Shown: positions 31,903-43,162 of the stretch, piece by piece
How positions within the stretch are numbered: position 1 is the stretch's first letter
Layout: each line of letters opens with the position of its first letter
Assembly: GCA_008729055.1 (NCBI GenBank)
Contig: SDUX01000001.1
Coordinates: forward strand, 1,116,001-1,180,000
Reading direction: 5' to 3'
Source: Pyropia haitanensis
Taxonomy: Eukaryota; Rhodophyta; Bangiophyceae; Bangiales; Bangiaceae
Length of the DNA stretch: 64,000 nt
The notes under the pieces: model-generated
What the model saw: only the letters and a program-made list of their open reading frames with translations
Told to the model about the DNA's origin: nothing
Database searches by the model: none
Translations under genes and position numbers: made by a program

Positions 31903-33211
31903 GGCGGGAGCGGGGGGGTGGGGGGGGAGGCGGGGTAGGGGTGGGGGTGGAGGCGGGGTAGGGGTGGGGGTGCAATGGGGCGAGAGGGGGGTGGGTCGGC
32001 GCGCGGCGCAGAGGTGGTGTGGGTTGAGGCGGAGCGAGATTGGCGAGGCGGGGTCAAGGGAAAGGCGATGCACGGGGGGGAAGGACCAGGGCACCGCATG
32101 ACCACCGCGGTGGTGGCGGGGAGGGGCGGAGAACGGCAGAGGGCCCGGAGGGGCAGGAAAGACAAAGGCGGCGACGGGGTGGGGGCCGCGGCGGCATCCC
32201 CGCAGGCGCAACCGCCCGTCGGCTGCCGCCCGCGTGGCGGCCACGTCACGGGCCCCGGGGCGTGAGGTTGAAGGGAGAGGGGAAGCGGACAATGGGAGGG
32301 GGAGGGGAACGCGGTCGTCCCCCCGCAGCAGCCGCTGCCAATCGGCCGCCGCACCCGTGGCGGTGGCGTCGAGGCCACCGGGGCATGACGGAGACGGGGA
32401 CCGCCGCCAACAACTCGGACGCGTGCCGGTGACGGTTTTCCGCCGGCCGACGGGGCGACGCACGAAAACCTTGTCGCGTGGCGCCCTTGTCGGGAGAACC
32501 CTCCCCAAACGGCGGCGTCGGGGGAGCGGGGCGGTGGCGGGCAGACCCCGTCCCCCTCGCGCCCCACTGCAGCCGCCGCGCCGGCTCCGCCGGCGCCCGC
32601 CGCGGCCGTAAAACGACGGCCGCCGTCAGCGGGGTGGAGTGCCCAGCGGCGGCAATCCCCCCACGCGCCCTGCCCGCCGGCGGCAGCGGCGGATGGCGCC
32701 CGCCGCCGACGCTGCGGCCGCCGCTGCCGCTGCGGCGTCCCCCACACGCAGCCAGTCAGAGGTGGGGCCCGCCGCCGACAGACGGCGGCGGCAACGCGCC
32801 ACGGCCGCCGCTGCGGCCACCCACGGGTGGCCCCATGGCGGGGGGCGGCGGCGGCGGCGGGTGTTCCGCCGCTGCCAAGAACAGGTCTGCCCACCCTTCC
32901 CACCCCCCCCCCCCCGCCCCTTCCACCCGTGTCGACCCGGCACCCAACACGGACGCACAAGTGCGGGCGGCACGTGGAGGGCGGCACGTGGAGGGCGCCC
33001 GCCGTGGCGCGCCGCTGCCGGGCGCCCCCCCCCCCCCCCCCCCCCCCGCTGCCCGTGACGGACGGCGGCCGCGGCGGCCGCGGCGGCCGCGGCACCCACC
33101 CCGCCCGCACGGTCCGCGCCGCCCGCGCCGTCGCCCCCCCGCCACCCCCCCACCGACAGGGACACCCCCCCCCCCCCCCGAGCACCAAAGGCGGCGGGCC
33201 GCGACGCGCCC
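31903..33211. other. Low-complexity interval
   Basis: About 1.3 kb of G/C tracts, including C runs near 32905-32916 and 33026-33046. Long frames on both strands reflect the lack of A+T; no supported gene. It contains the upstream region of the membrane-protein gene and the 3' region of RCE1. Confidence 0.45.
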
Positions 33212-34282
33212 TCACCCCCCCCCCCCCCGCGCCCACGCCCACACGCGCGGCGCGGCGGCGATGGCAGCGACGACGCCCCCCCCGTGGGCGGCACCCCCCG
33301 CGAGGACCCCCCCCCACCCCCCCCCCCCCACCAGCCGCCCGTCCGGCACGCCCAGCGCGTTGGCCACTGCGTGCGCGGCGGCGGCGGCGGGCCACCCCCC
33401 CGGCGCCCACACCCCCCCCACGGCCACCCCAAACGCGGCCGCGACGCCCGCGGCGGCGGCGGCGGCGGCGGCGCCCACGTCGGCGACGCGGTGCGCGTGG
33501 GCGGCGCCAAAGAGCGCCGCCGAGACGGCCGTCGCGGCGGCGGCGCCGCCCGCGGGGGTCAGCAGGCCCATTGCCCAGGAGCGGAAGAAGGCCTCCTCAA
33601 TGGCGGGGGCAAAGAGCAGCTTGCGCGCGGCGAGCAGCGCGTTGGGCGGGACGTCGGTGGCCTCAGCGATGAACTCGACGAGCAGCGCCGCGGTGGACCG
33701 CAGGTGGGTGCGCAGGGAAGAAGGCAAGGGGGCAGCCGCTACCGGGGGGGCGACACCGCCGGGTGCCGTGGCTGCCCCGTCGACCGAGGGGTGGCGGACG
33801 CCCGCCGCCACCCGGGCACGGTCTCGGAGGACGTCGCGCCCCCCCTGCCGACCGTCCCCCTCTACCCCACCCCACTGCCCTCCCCCATCACCCCGCCCCC
33901 CCAAATGTCCTCTGCGACGGCGCCGCCGCCGCACCACCACCGACCCGACCGACACCAGATGCCCCGTGTACACCAGCGCGGTGATGGCAGCACCCCCCAC
34001 CGCCGACCGCGCCGCCGCGACCAGGGCGGCCCCAAACCCGCCGCCGCCGCCGCCACCGCCGCCGCCGCTGCCGACAACGACGACGCCGCCGGTGCGCCAC
34101 CACAGGTGGACGTGCGCAGCCGCGGCAACGGCGGCGGTGCCCGCCACGCGCCGCCAGACGGTGGCCGCGTCGGACGGGGGCCCGCGCAGCGGGGGCGTGT
34201 GGAGGACGCCGACGTAGGCAGCGGTGCCGGCGGCAACAGTGAGGACGGCCTCGCCAAAGGTGGGGGGGGAGTGGGGGGTCAT
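33212..34282 (-). CDS. RCE1: CAAX prenyl protease 2 (RCE1/Ras-converting enzyme)
   Basis: ER membrane protease that removes the last three residues of prenylated CAAX proteins. The ABI/CPBP motifs are present: motif 1 RKLLFAPAIEEAFFRSWAMG with the two catalytic Glu, motif 2 FGAAHAHR with catalytic His, and a third HAVANALGVPD. Motif 1 begins with the R-(N/K)---AP--EE form seen in RCE1 rather than in bacterial relatives. Hydrophobic segments flank the motifs; a long Gly/Arg-rich loop lies between the first and second halves. The start at ATG 34282 (MTPHSPPTFGEAVL) is plausible. The C-terminus runs into a C-rich tract, so the exact stop is less certain. Confidence 0.85.
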   Translation of the reverse strand: MTPHSPPTFGEAVLTVAAGTAAYVGVLHTPPLRGPPSDAATVWRRVAGTAAVAAAAHVHLWWRTGGVVVVGSGGGGGGGGGGFGAALVAAARSAVGGAAITALVYTGHLVSVGSVVVRRRRRRRGHLGGRGDGGGQWGGVEGDGRQGGRDVLRDRARVAAGVRHPSVDGAATAPGGVAPPVAAAPLPSSLRTHLRSTAALLVEFIAEATDVPPNALLAARKLLFAPAIEEAFFRSWAMGLLTPAGGAAAATAVSAALFGAAHAHRVADVGAAAAAAAAGVAAAFGVAVGGVWAPGGWPAAAAAHAVANALGVPDGRLVGGGGWGGVLAGGAAHGGGVVAAIAAAPRVWAWARGGGG

Positions 34283-34500
34283 GGCGGACGGGCGAAAGGG
34301 GGGGGAGCTGCGACCAAAATGGGAAGGGCGGGAAGGGGGGAAGGAGTGGGGGAGGGGCGAGGCGGACGGGGCGAGGAGGCGAAGGTGCCTGCGCAGTGGT
34401 GCTTAGAGCACATCCAACAACGCGGGGATGATCGCGAATATGTACACGTGGCTCTCACATTTGCTCGATGGGGTAGGAACGCTCAGCAGTCAATACAAAC

Positions 34501-35366
34501 CAGGGTTGCAAGATTTCAGTAAGATCATGCTCGGAAGCTTTGATTTCACTATAATTATCGTTCGTTTCAGTTTATAATTATAGAACCATGAATGCTGCCA
34601 CGTGTAGATGTAGCCCCCAGTTCGAAGCACCCAATGTTGTCGAGACCAGGTGGCGGCAAGCACCGCTACGCGCGGTCGGAGAGAGGTTGTGCTCCAACGC
34701 GGCCAATATCCAGAGCAAGCTGCGCACGAAGCTGTCGTACACCACCCTCCACAAGCTGCTCTACATTTGCTTCAACTCGCGCGTGCTACCAGATCACGTG
34801 GACATGCCTGCCCGTGGCTCCTCGGAGCTCGGGTTGCACAATGTCGAGCTGGAGGAGGTCGCAGATGACCCAGAGGACGTGGGAGACGAAGAGCGGGAGG
34901 GCAGTGGTGGGGTGGGAAGTGGAGAGGAAGACGTGTGGAACGATGAAAGTGCTGGGGAGGATCGCGAGGAGGACCTGCTGGAACGGGCCACTCGTATCTC
35001 AACTCAGCAGTCTAACGAATAGCTGCCGGCGCAGCGCGCGTCAGGCGGGTGTCGCGGCTGAGCAGCGCAGCGACGGTGGCGGCCGCTGTCGTGGTTGAGG
35101 CTAGGGGATCCTCCCGCAGCTTGCCGCGTCTGCAGACGGATTCCATCTGCCGCAGCACATGGCCTTACGTGCGCCCGTACGGCGCGCGAAGCTTCACTCC
35201 CGTGCTGTCACAAGCTGTCCTGCGATCGGGTGCCCAATCCAACCTCGGAGATCGAGACATGTGGCGATCTCGTTCATAATTATGGATAGGCCTCCCATGA
35301 TTTCGATGATTTTAGTGAAATCATGGATATAATTATAGTACTATAATTATCACCCTCACAACCCTG
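34501..35366 (+). mobile_element. Decayed hAT-type DNA transposon
   Basis: An 866-bp element bounded by CAGGGTTG (34501-34508) and CAACCCTG (35359-35366), short inverted ends typical of hAT elements. An imperfect 8-bp target duplication flanks it: ATACAAAC (34493-34500) and ATATGAAC (35367-35374), matching at six of eight positions. TTTCACTATAATTAT-like sequences occur inside both ends. The interior encodes only the C-terminal part of a transposase, so the element cannot move on its own. Confidence 0.75.
34588..35022 (+). pseudogene. hAT transposase C-terminal fragment
   Basis: A 144-residue frame beginning at ATG 34588. Residues ~32-65 (GERLCSNAANIQSKLRTKLS, then LHKLLYICFNSRVLPD) resemble the C-terminal dimerisation region of hAT/DUF659 transposases. 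The following half is acidic (EEVADDPEDVGDEEREG and similar). The catalytic RNase-H-like part is missing, consistent with a truncated copy. Confidence 0.6.
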
Positions 35367-36153
35367 ATATGAACGGCCACATGACGATCCAACGGCAGGC
35401 CATATATGCTTTTTTTTTCGTTTATGCTTGCCTACCTCCGCGGTGGAATGCTTTTTACCCTGATCGGGGCGCGCCGGCAACTTCGCACGCCCCACTACAA
35501 GTTGGCACACCGGCGTCTGGAAGGCAGGAATAATCGCGCGAAGGCAGACAGCAGTGACGAGTGTTCTCGTCTTCATCTTCCCCCTGCCGCCTCCCCTGGC
35601 AGTCCCCTTGATACAAATGAGACGGAGGCAGCGGAAATCAGGGCGCCTCAGCACCAACGGGCAGGTGGAAACGACCCTGGCCGCCTACAGGACACGCAGC
35701 TGCGCCAGAGACGCAGGGGTCACTCTTTCCAAAGTTTCGCTCCATATTCCGCGCATACGTGCGGGTGGGTGGCTGTATAGTAGCCCACACTTAGCACAGA
35801 TGGCACCCTCCTCTCACCTGCTGGCAGCGGCAGCCACCTTGCTGGCAGCACTGAACGGACACTTTGCTGAGGAGACCAGGCAAAGCGGCTCTCACGCGCG
35901 CGAGCAGCCTGCAGCAGGCTAGGCTCCCTGACAAGGAAGCAGCCATGCGGCAGGCAAACGGGCCAACTGCGCCGCGAGCCATGTGCACGACGGCATCCTC
36001 GTCGTTCTCGCCCGAGGTGAGCGCATTCACATCGCGCGACATAGCGCAGCGGATGCTTCCTCGCCCACCACTCGTTATGGTACGACGGGTGGTCTTCTCC
36101 TCCCTACCCGTCCCGCAACCTTCACATGGATGTCATCCTGTGCTGACGTGAGC
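35367..36153. other. A+T-richer intergenic DNA
   Basis: About 790 bp between the hAT relic and the tRNA-Pro gene. No coding signal or repeat recognised. Confidence 0.4.
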
Positions 36154-36157
36154 AAAA
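36154..36157 (-). terminator. Pol III terminator of tRNA-Pro
   Basis: TTTT on the minus strand, eight nucleotides past the discriminator base. Confidence 0.7.
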
Positions 36158-36165
36158 GTTAAGAT

Positions 36166-36269
36166 GGGTCGTGCCGGGGAGTTGCGTGAAATTTGAACCC
36201 GGGACCTCTTCCATACTGCGCGTGACGAACGCTCCCAAAGGAAGAATCGTACCACTAGACCACACGACC
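36166..36269 (-). tRNA. tRNA-Pro(UGG) with anticodon-loop intron and T-arm insertion
   Basis: The 104-nt gene folds as a tRNA once two inserts are removed. The acceptor arms GGTCGTG and CACGACC pair perfectly, with discriminator C as in eukaryotic tRNA-Pro. The D-arm is GTCTAGTGGTACGAT. The anticodon stem is CTTCC/GGAAG and the loop TTTGGG is followed by a 20-nt intron (after position 37, the canonical site), so the anticodon is TGG. The T-stem CCGGG/CCCGG is perfect, but between the T-loop TTCAAAT and the 3' T-stem strand lies an extra TTCACGCAACTC. This splits the B box. The mature length without inserts is 72 nt. Confidence 0.85.
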
Positions 36270-36296
36270 GCCACGTTTCAGAGGGAACTGGTCAAC

Positions 36297-36305
36297 TATA
36301 TATAT
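36297..36305 (-). promoter_or_regulatory. TATA-like element upstream of tRNA-Pro
   Basis: TATATATAT lies 28-36 bp upstream of the first tRNA base, the spacing of TATA elements in plant and algal Pol III genes. Confidence 0.45.
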
Positions 36306-38475
36306 CAATGAATTCTGATAATTTTTTGAGAGTGCAGACGGAAATTGTGAAAAGCTCTCGTTGGCATGGGCATCCTCACGACGTGCCTCCATACGTTCTG
36401 TTGCGAGAATAGTAGCGGTTCTCATGCAGCCTCGAGGACCGCTTCAGTCAAGATGTCAAGCACGCACTGTCTCAGGAGACCACAGGGTGATGTCTACATT
36501 CTGATCCCGCGTGGAGACCCTTCTGCATCCCACTTGCAGCGAATGGCGCATTCACAAGGGAGCGGTCGCACTGACGGCAGCAATGAACGGCGCCTATCGT
36601 GCCCGCCCTGTACTTCAGAAGGTGCGGCGGTACGGAACTCCGCAAATTCACTCTCATGAGGGTGGAGAGCAACAAGCACACAGAGGCGGTGCGTCCGTGC
36701 TCAGGTCTCGCGAAATTTCATAGATGTTGCCGCGCTACTGAAATTGAACAGATCACCATGTGCGGCGCGACTGCATCCGCTTCGCGCCTTTGGAGGTGGA
36801 CGGCGCTGCGTCTTCCCAAGGCGCCCGTCTGTTTCCCGCGTTCTTTGGTCTGGAGCGCAGGCGGCTGCTGTTAGGATGCTGCGTGTCCCAATGCAGCCGT
36901 TCTTGCGGGCGGGAACCACAGGCATCCAGTCACATTGACAACCGTGTGCGTCCTGTGTCTCTCTATGTCGCGCCCTCTCCCTACACGGTGCGGCCCGCAC
37001 ACGACGGGGATCTGTCGTGGCGCGCTGGAAAGCCGACGGAGGCGTGGAGGGAGAACGCGACGGGTGAGGCCCTCAGCAGGCGACGGCGCACAGTCCATGT
37101 GGCGATCAGGCGGTCGGTCTGCCGAGTGGCCTGGGTCACGGCGGCTGGCCCTACGTCTACCGGGGTGGCCGCGGCCAGGGGGAGTGAAGTCCAATCTTAC
37201 CGCCCTCCGCCTTCCCTGAGTCCCCTCATGTCCACTTCCTCGCCAACCAGGCGTTGCGCAGCGTGCCCCATCCCCCGATGCAGTTTTTTTTATTGTTGTT
37301 CTCATGCTGCCTTTTGTTTCTTCATCCACTTCTGCGCCCATGACGGGAGAGGACTGGCACAAACCTCTTGTCTCGTGGCTTTTCTCTATAGGCGGCCGCG
37401 GCGGCACAGAGCGTAGAAAAAGAGCAGAGGCGAGCGCCAGTCCCAAGTTGTCCCGCCGAGAACGCTAGCTGATCAGAGAGACATGGCTGGAGGGACGACC
37501 GCGAGTGGTCAGGTTCGTGGCCTGCCGCTGCCGCCCGATTGGACATGTGTTTCGTACACCACAGCCGGTTGTTATCATACGCGGCCGTCCTCACCACCAT
37601 CCACACCGCCGCTGCCACCGCTGCCCCGACCACCCGCCCGCCTCGCCGCGCGTGGCACGGCAGCCGCCGCACCGCGGCGGGTCGAGGCTGGCCGACGCGG
37701 CTCCGCGTCTTCTGCCGGCCGGCTCCATTCTCCCACCTCGGCAGACATCAGCCGTTTTCCGAGGAGGACCTGACAGTGATCTCGCGCCGGGCCCCCTCAT
37801 CTCCAAAGTGGCCCCCCATAATCGCGTGGCGCACGCATTGTTCCCTGACACGTTTCCGTGTCGCTGCCACTCACCGGTGGGTGCCCCCACCCCGCCAATG
37901 GACCCCGATCCGTGCAGCCCCTGCCCAACCCCCTCCTCGATGGGGGGGCCTCCACGCTTCGGGCGGCCGCCGCCCAAGCGTTGGCCCACCCGCCGCCCGC
38001 CGCCGCCCGCGGGCCTGCCTGGCCACTACCGCAGTGGGGGGGACCCGCCACCGCCAGCGTGGCGTGCCGCTGCCGGCACCCGCTCGTCGACCGCGCGCCC
38101 CAGACGCGGGCAGTCGGGGTGCCTCCGCCCCCACCACGCTGCGCGCGGTCGCCTCCGTCCCGACCGCCGCCTCCCGTGTGCCCATCTGGGCGTGCTGCCG
38201 AGTCCTCTTCACCCCTCCCTCCGCCCCCCCATCCCCGCCGGCCTGTCTCCCCACTGGGGGATCCCCGTCCCCTGGCGCCTCCCCGCGTACCCGCCCTCTG
38301 TCGCCATCCCGCCTGCCCCTGCCCGCGTCGGCCACCGTTGGTGCGTCCCCCGCCCGCCCGCTTGCCCGCCGCGATGCCCCCGCCACCCCCACCGGCCCGC
38401 CGTGCGCGGCGGGTCGCCGCTGCCGCCGCTGCCGCCGCTGCCGCCGCTGCCCGCGACCCCGCCCCGTCGGCGGGG
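36306..38475. other. Intergenic, then C-rich lead into CtpA
   Basis: The first part (to about 37500) has mixed composition and no supported gene; the second is C-rich. Frames are open on both strands from 37500 on, but none has a domain. Confidence 0.4.
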
Positions 38476-38982
38476 ATGGCCGCCCGCGCCGCCCCTGCCC
38501 GACCGTGTCCGCCCCGTGCGGCGACGGCGGCGGCTGCAGCCGCGGCGGCCGCGGCGCCGGTCTTGGCTTTTGCGGCGGCCGCGTCGGCCGCCACCGCCAC
38601 CACCACCGCCGCGGCGGCGGCGGTCGGCTGTGACCGCCGGCCGGCGGGCCGGCCGTGGCGCGCGGGCGTGGCCGCCGCCGGCCGGCGTCCCGCGGTCGCC
38701 GCCGCCTTGCGCCGCCCGCGGGGGTCCCGGCGGTGCGCCTGGGCGGGTGGCGCCGTGGCGCCCGCCGCACGGCGGCGGCGGCTGCTGCGGGTGGTCCCAG
38801 GGGGGGGGGAGGCGGACGCCGCGTCCTTGGGGCGCCTCCCGCCGCCACCGCCTGGCCTGTCGTGGGTGGTGGTGGTGTGTGCCGCGACGGGCGGTGGGGG
38901 TGGGGGTGGCCCTTCCCCTGGCGGCCCCGACGGGGACCGCGACGCCGCCGTCACCCCCCCCCGACGGCTGACGCCGACGCGA

Positions 38983-39013
<31 letters not shown>

Positions 39014-42000
39014 GGCGGAAGCGCGCCCCTGGTGGGCGCCCATCGCCCCCGTCTGGGCGGCGGTCAAGCGGGCGGGCTTTGTCGTTGGCCTCGCCACCGG
39101 CCTGGCCGTCTCGGGCGTCGTCCTATTCGCGCCCGAGGTGGGCGGCGCCGACAGCGCCGGCGTCGCGGCGGTGCGCGAAAAGACGACGCTCTTTGAGTAC
39201 ATCCTGACGGACCTCCAGCGCGGCTACGTGGAGGAGGTGGACATGGACGCGCTGTTTGAGGCGGGCGTGGAGGGCATGCTCGGCACGCTCGACCCGTACA
39301 CGAGCTTTGAGAGCGTCGCCGAGGCGCGGGAGCTGTCGTTGAAGACGGCGGGCAAGTACGTGCGGGGGTGGGGGGTGCTCACGTGGGCTGCATCGTTTCG
39401 CTGCAGGCTTGGAGGGGGTGGGGGGGTGGTGGTGGGAGTGGAGAGCCTGTGGCGTGAGTGTGCGCCCGGTGTGACGGGTGGGGGGTGTGCGCCTGGGTCG
39501 CCGCCGCCGCCGCAGGGAGCGTGTGGTCGTCGTGGCGTCAGGGAGCGCACGAGAGGCAGTGGGCACGCTCGCCACGAGCGTGGGCGTGGGTGTGCGCGTA
39601 CCCGCCGGGCGGCCATGACCGCGCACGCGTCGGCGCGTGCGGCGAGGGCGTCTGGTCCGTGGCGGTTCCGTCTCTAACGACCGGTTCTGGTTTTCTCCCC
39701 CGTCTGGTCACCCGCCGGCCGGCCCTCGTTCACCTCATTGCCCCGCTTTGTGGTGCTGCGCGTTGTGTCACCCGCCTCTTTCTTGCTCCTGTCCCCCCGC
39801 CCCCCCCTTGGCCCCCCCAGGTACGGCGGCGTTGGCCTGGGCATCTCCCTGGACCGTCGCGACCCGTCGCGGGTGGTGGTCATCTCGGCGTTTGAAGGCT
39901 ACGCCTACGACGCGGGCGTCCGCCCCGGCGACGTCCTCGAGACCGTCAATGGGCAGCCGGTGGCCAACCTGGGCGTGTCGGCCACGTCGGACCTGCTGCG
40001 CGGCGACCCGGGCACGCCCGTCTCCATCACCGTCTCGCGGAGCGGGGAGGCCGCGCCGCTGCCCTTCTCGCTCACCCGCCGGCGGGTGGTCATCAAGGAC
40101 GTGCCCGTCGCGGCACTGCTGGGCGCCCCTGCCGAGGGCGTCGCGTACATCCGGCTCGCGTCGTTTGCGCGCGACGCGGCCGACGAGTGCCGCTTTGCGC
40201 TGCGCGGCCTCGACGCGGCGGTGCGGGAGGCGGGCGGGCCGGGCGTCACGTCGCTGGTGTTGGACCTGCGGGGCAACCCGGGCGGGCTGCTCACGTCGGC
40301 GGTGGAAGTGGCGGAGGTGGTGCTGCCAAAGGGCAGCGTCGTCGTGTCGACAAAGGGCCGCGGCCTCGGCCAGGAGCCGCGGTACGTCAGCTCCGCGGAG
40401 CCGGCCATCGGGCCGGCCGTGCGGCTGGCGGTGCTCGTCAATGGGGGGACCGCCTCCGCGTCGGAGATTGTGGCGGGGGCGGTGCAGGACCTGGACCGGG
40501 GGGTGGTCGTTGGCAGCCGCACGTTTGGCAAGGGGCTCGTGCAGAACGTGCAGACGCTGCCGTTTGACACGGCGCTCAAGGTGCGTTGACGAGCGTATCG
40601 GGGAAGCGGGTGCGGGAGGGGGAGAAGGTGTCCGTGAGACGTGCGGCGAGGGGGCGCCGACCGTGGGCGCCGACAAGTCGACGACGGTGTTGGGGTGATG
40701 TATGTGGCACCGTCGGGGTGCCCCAGTGGTGTTGCTGTGGTCTGGTCCTCGTGCTGACGCTTCGTTTCCTGTCCAATGCTTGTGTGCATCGCCTGGGCGT
40801 CGCGGCTGATTGCTGGCGTGCTCTGCTGGCTCCCACTCGCCATGTCGTTGCTCGGGAAACCCAACGCCGTTGCCTGCCCCCCCTGCTTGGCCCTTGCCAC
40901 TGCCCCCCCCAACTCGCAGTATACCGTCGGCAAGTACTACACGCCGAGCGGACGGTGCATCCAGGCCACCAACTACAGCACCGCGTCGGTGACGCCGTCA
41001 CTGCCCGCCCCCCCTCCCCCTCCCCTGCCCGTCACGCCCGCCCCCCCGTCGGTGCCGTCGGCGCCGATGCCACTCCTCCCCCCCGGGGACGACGCGGAGC
41101 CCGGCTCGCCCATCACCGACGCGTCGCCCGCGTTAGGCGCGCCCGACGTTGCTCCGCCCGGTGTCTCTCCCGACGCGCTCACTGCGCCTGGCATTGGCCT
41201 CCCGCCGGCGGTGCCGGCGCGCCCCGGCGGCGCCACCCCCGCGCCCGGCGCGGCGTACAAGTCGCGCGCCATCACCGAGTCGGAGCGCCGCGACTTTCGC
41301 ACCGCCTCGGGCCGGCTGGTGCGCGACGGCGGCGGCATTGAGGCCGACGTGCCCGTGCCGGTGCCGCCGCCGAGTGACCTCGAGGCGGCGCTGCGGGTGG
41401 AGGCAGCGTTCTTTTACTATGCCGCCGAGTACGCGGCGGGGCTGCCCGCGGACGCGCGCGAGGTGCTCCCGGAAGACTTTGCCGTGACGGACGAGCTGTA
41501 CGCCGACTTTGTGTCGTGGGTGTCGGACAACGCGGTCGTGTCGGACGGGGGGCCCGCGCTGCCGCCGGCAGACGGCGCGGCCGGCTCCGCGTCAGAAGCG
41601 TCTGTCCGTGCGACCCCCTCGCCCACGTCGTCGTCAAAGTCATCGACGGCGCGGCGCCCCCCCCCTTCGATCAAGCTCGAGTCCCGCTTTGTCGAGGCGT
41701 ACGCACAGCTGGAAGAGGCGCTCCGCTCCGCCGGCTACGACTCTGCCGTCGCGTCGGTGGGCGCGCTCAAGGCCGCCACCGCCGCGGAACTGCGCGCGGA
41801 CTTTACACGCCACGAGCGGGCGCTCCGCGCCGCGCTCGACGACGCCATCCGCCAGCGGCTGCAGCCCGACTCGGACCGGATGGTCGCGGCGCTCGAGGCG
41901 GACGAGGCGCTGCGGGTGGCGCTCGAGGTGGTCCGTGACGGCGAGCGCTACGCGAGCGTCCTGCGGTCACCGACGGTGACGTTTGCGGGGGCGACCGCCG

Positions 42001-42089
42001 GGGGGGGGGGGGGTGGGGGGGGGGTGGTGGACGCCGAAGGGGAGCGCGCCGGCCAGATTGCGCGGCGGCCCGACAGCGCCGACCGGTGA
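38476..42089 (+). CDS. ctpA: Plastid C-terminal processing protease CtpA (three exons, one frame change)
   Basis: Thylakoid-lumen serine protease that trims the C-terminus of photosystem II protein D1. The N-terminus (ATG 38476) is an Ala/Arg-rich transit peptide; a frame change at a nine-C run (38954-38962) leads to a hydrophobic segment GFVVGLATGLAVSGVVLF that fits a lumenal signal. Exon 1 ends at 39355; introns are 39356-39820 (donor GTACGT) and 40581-40919 (GTGCGT). Joined sequence reads KTAGK-YGGVGLGISLD, then a PDZ domain (VVVISAFEGYAYDAGVRPGD), LVLDLRGNPGGLL and the catalytic dyad: Ser in NGGTASASE and Lys in RTFGKGLVQ. Exon 3 begins YTVGKYYTPSGRCIQ, followed by an unusual ~370-residue extension of Pro/Ala-rich and helical sequence. 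Confidence 0.88.
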
Positions 42090-43162
42090 GGTCCGCGGCT
42101 TGTGCGGGGTCGGGACGGCGAGGCGGGTGTAGACGGGGCAAAGCGGGGTAGGGAAGGGCGGGACTGTCCAGTACCGCGCTTGACCACCGGTGAGGCTGCG
42201 CTCACCGTGTGCGACGGCACGCTACGGGGTGTGGGTCGGATGAGGTGGCGTCCCTGGGGGTGGCGCCCGCCCATCGTGAGGGCGTTTTATTTTTCTTTGT
42301 GTCCACACGAGTGCTTGTCCGCCACTCGTAGACGTGCACGCCACCCAGCAACAGAACCGTCAATGGTGGCGGCCACCGACGGGGACGCGGTCAGGGCGGG
42401 CATCGCTCCGTCCCCATTCCCCCCGCCCAACCCCGGCGGCTGTCTCCACACGCTGGCGGTGGAGTCGCGGGGTAACGTGACCAGGTCCGCGGTGTTTCGG
42501 CCGGCACTCCTGGTCAACCCTGCCTGCTTTTCAAATAGTCCAACCGTGCGACCGTGATTTGCTCTTGCGCTTCCGTCGATGTCGGACAGGTGGCACACTG
42601 CATGCAAATGCGTCACATCCAGTCGGGGGCTCGTTTGCAGGCCATGGCCCCAAAGCGTGCCCGCCCCTCTCTCAGTTGCCGAATAGGCACATCCCAGTCT
42701 GTTTTGCATGCGCTCTTCCAGTTGGGTCCCCGCCCAACGCGAAGGGCCCCGAAAGATCTCGATGCACCGCCACGTCCGCTCTTGCCAGCCGTCCGTGCGG
42801 CCCGGTACGGTGTTATGGCACGCCGCGGGCGGGCGGGACGCGCGCGCATCTCTCGCTACGGCCACACTGTCAGCGCGGTTGACCAGGCGTGTGCGCGCGT
42901 GCCGTGGGGCCGTCGGTCGGCGCGGCGCTGCGTGCAAACCGGGGTGTCTCTCTTCGCCTGGCCGGCCCAACCGGCGGCAGCAATCGGTGTCCTTTAAGAG
43001 CGGTCACGGCGTGCGCTCGCACTGCCATCCGCGCACAACAAACACGTCTGTACCACTCTACCCTCGTCATCCTCCGTCCTCCCCGTACACCCCCGACCCA
43101 CCCGCCAACTCGCCGATCCGCACCTTTTCGACTCTTCTCCCCCCCCCCCCCCTCCAACCACC
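42090..43162. other. Intergenic, upstream of LEA-like gene
   Basis: About 1.07 kb. A pyrimidine-rich lead (43100-43160) precedes the LEA-like start. No supported gene. Confidence 0.4.

Noticed and set aside
31575..33410. 611-residue minus-strand frame over the low-complexity interval
   Set aside because: Arg/Gly/Pro composition without domain; overlaps RCE1 and the membrane-protein gene in other frames.
36366..36874. Short plus-strand frames between tRNA-Pro and CtpA
   Set aside because: Mixed codon use, overlapping frames, no recognisable domain.
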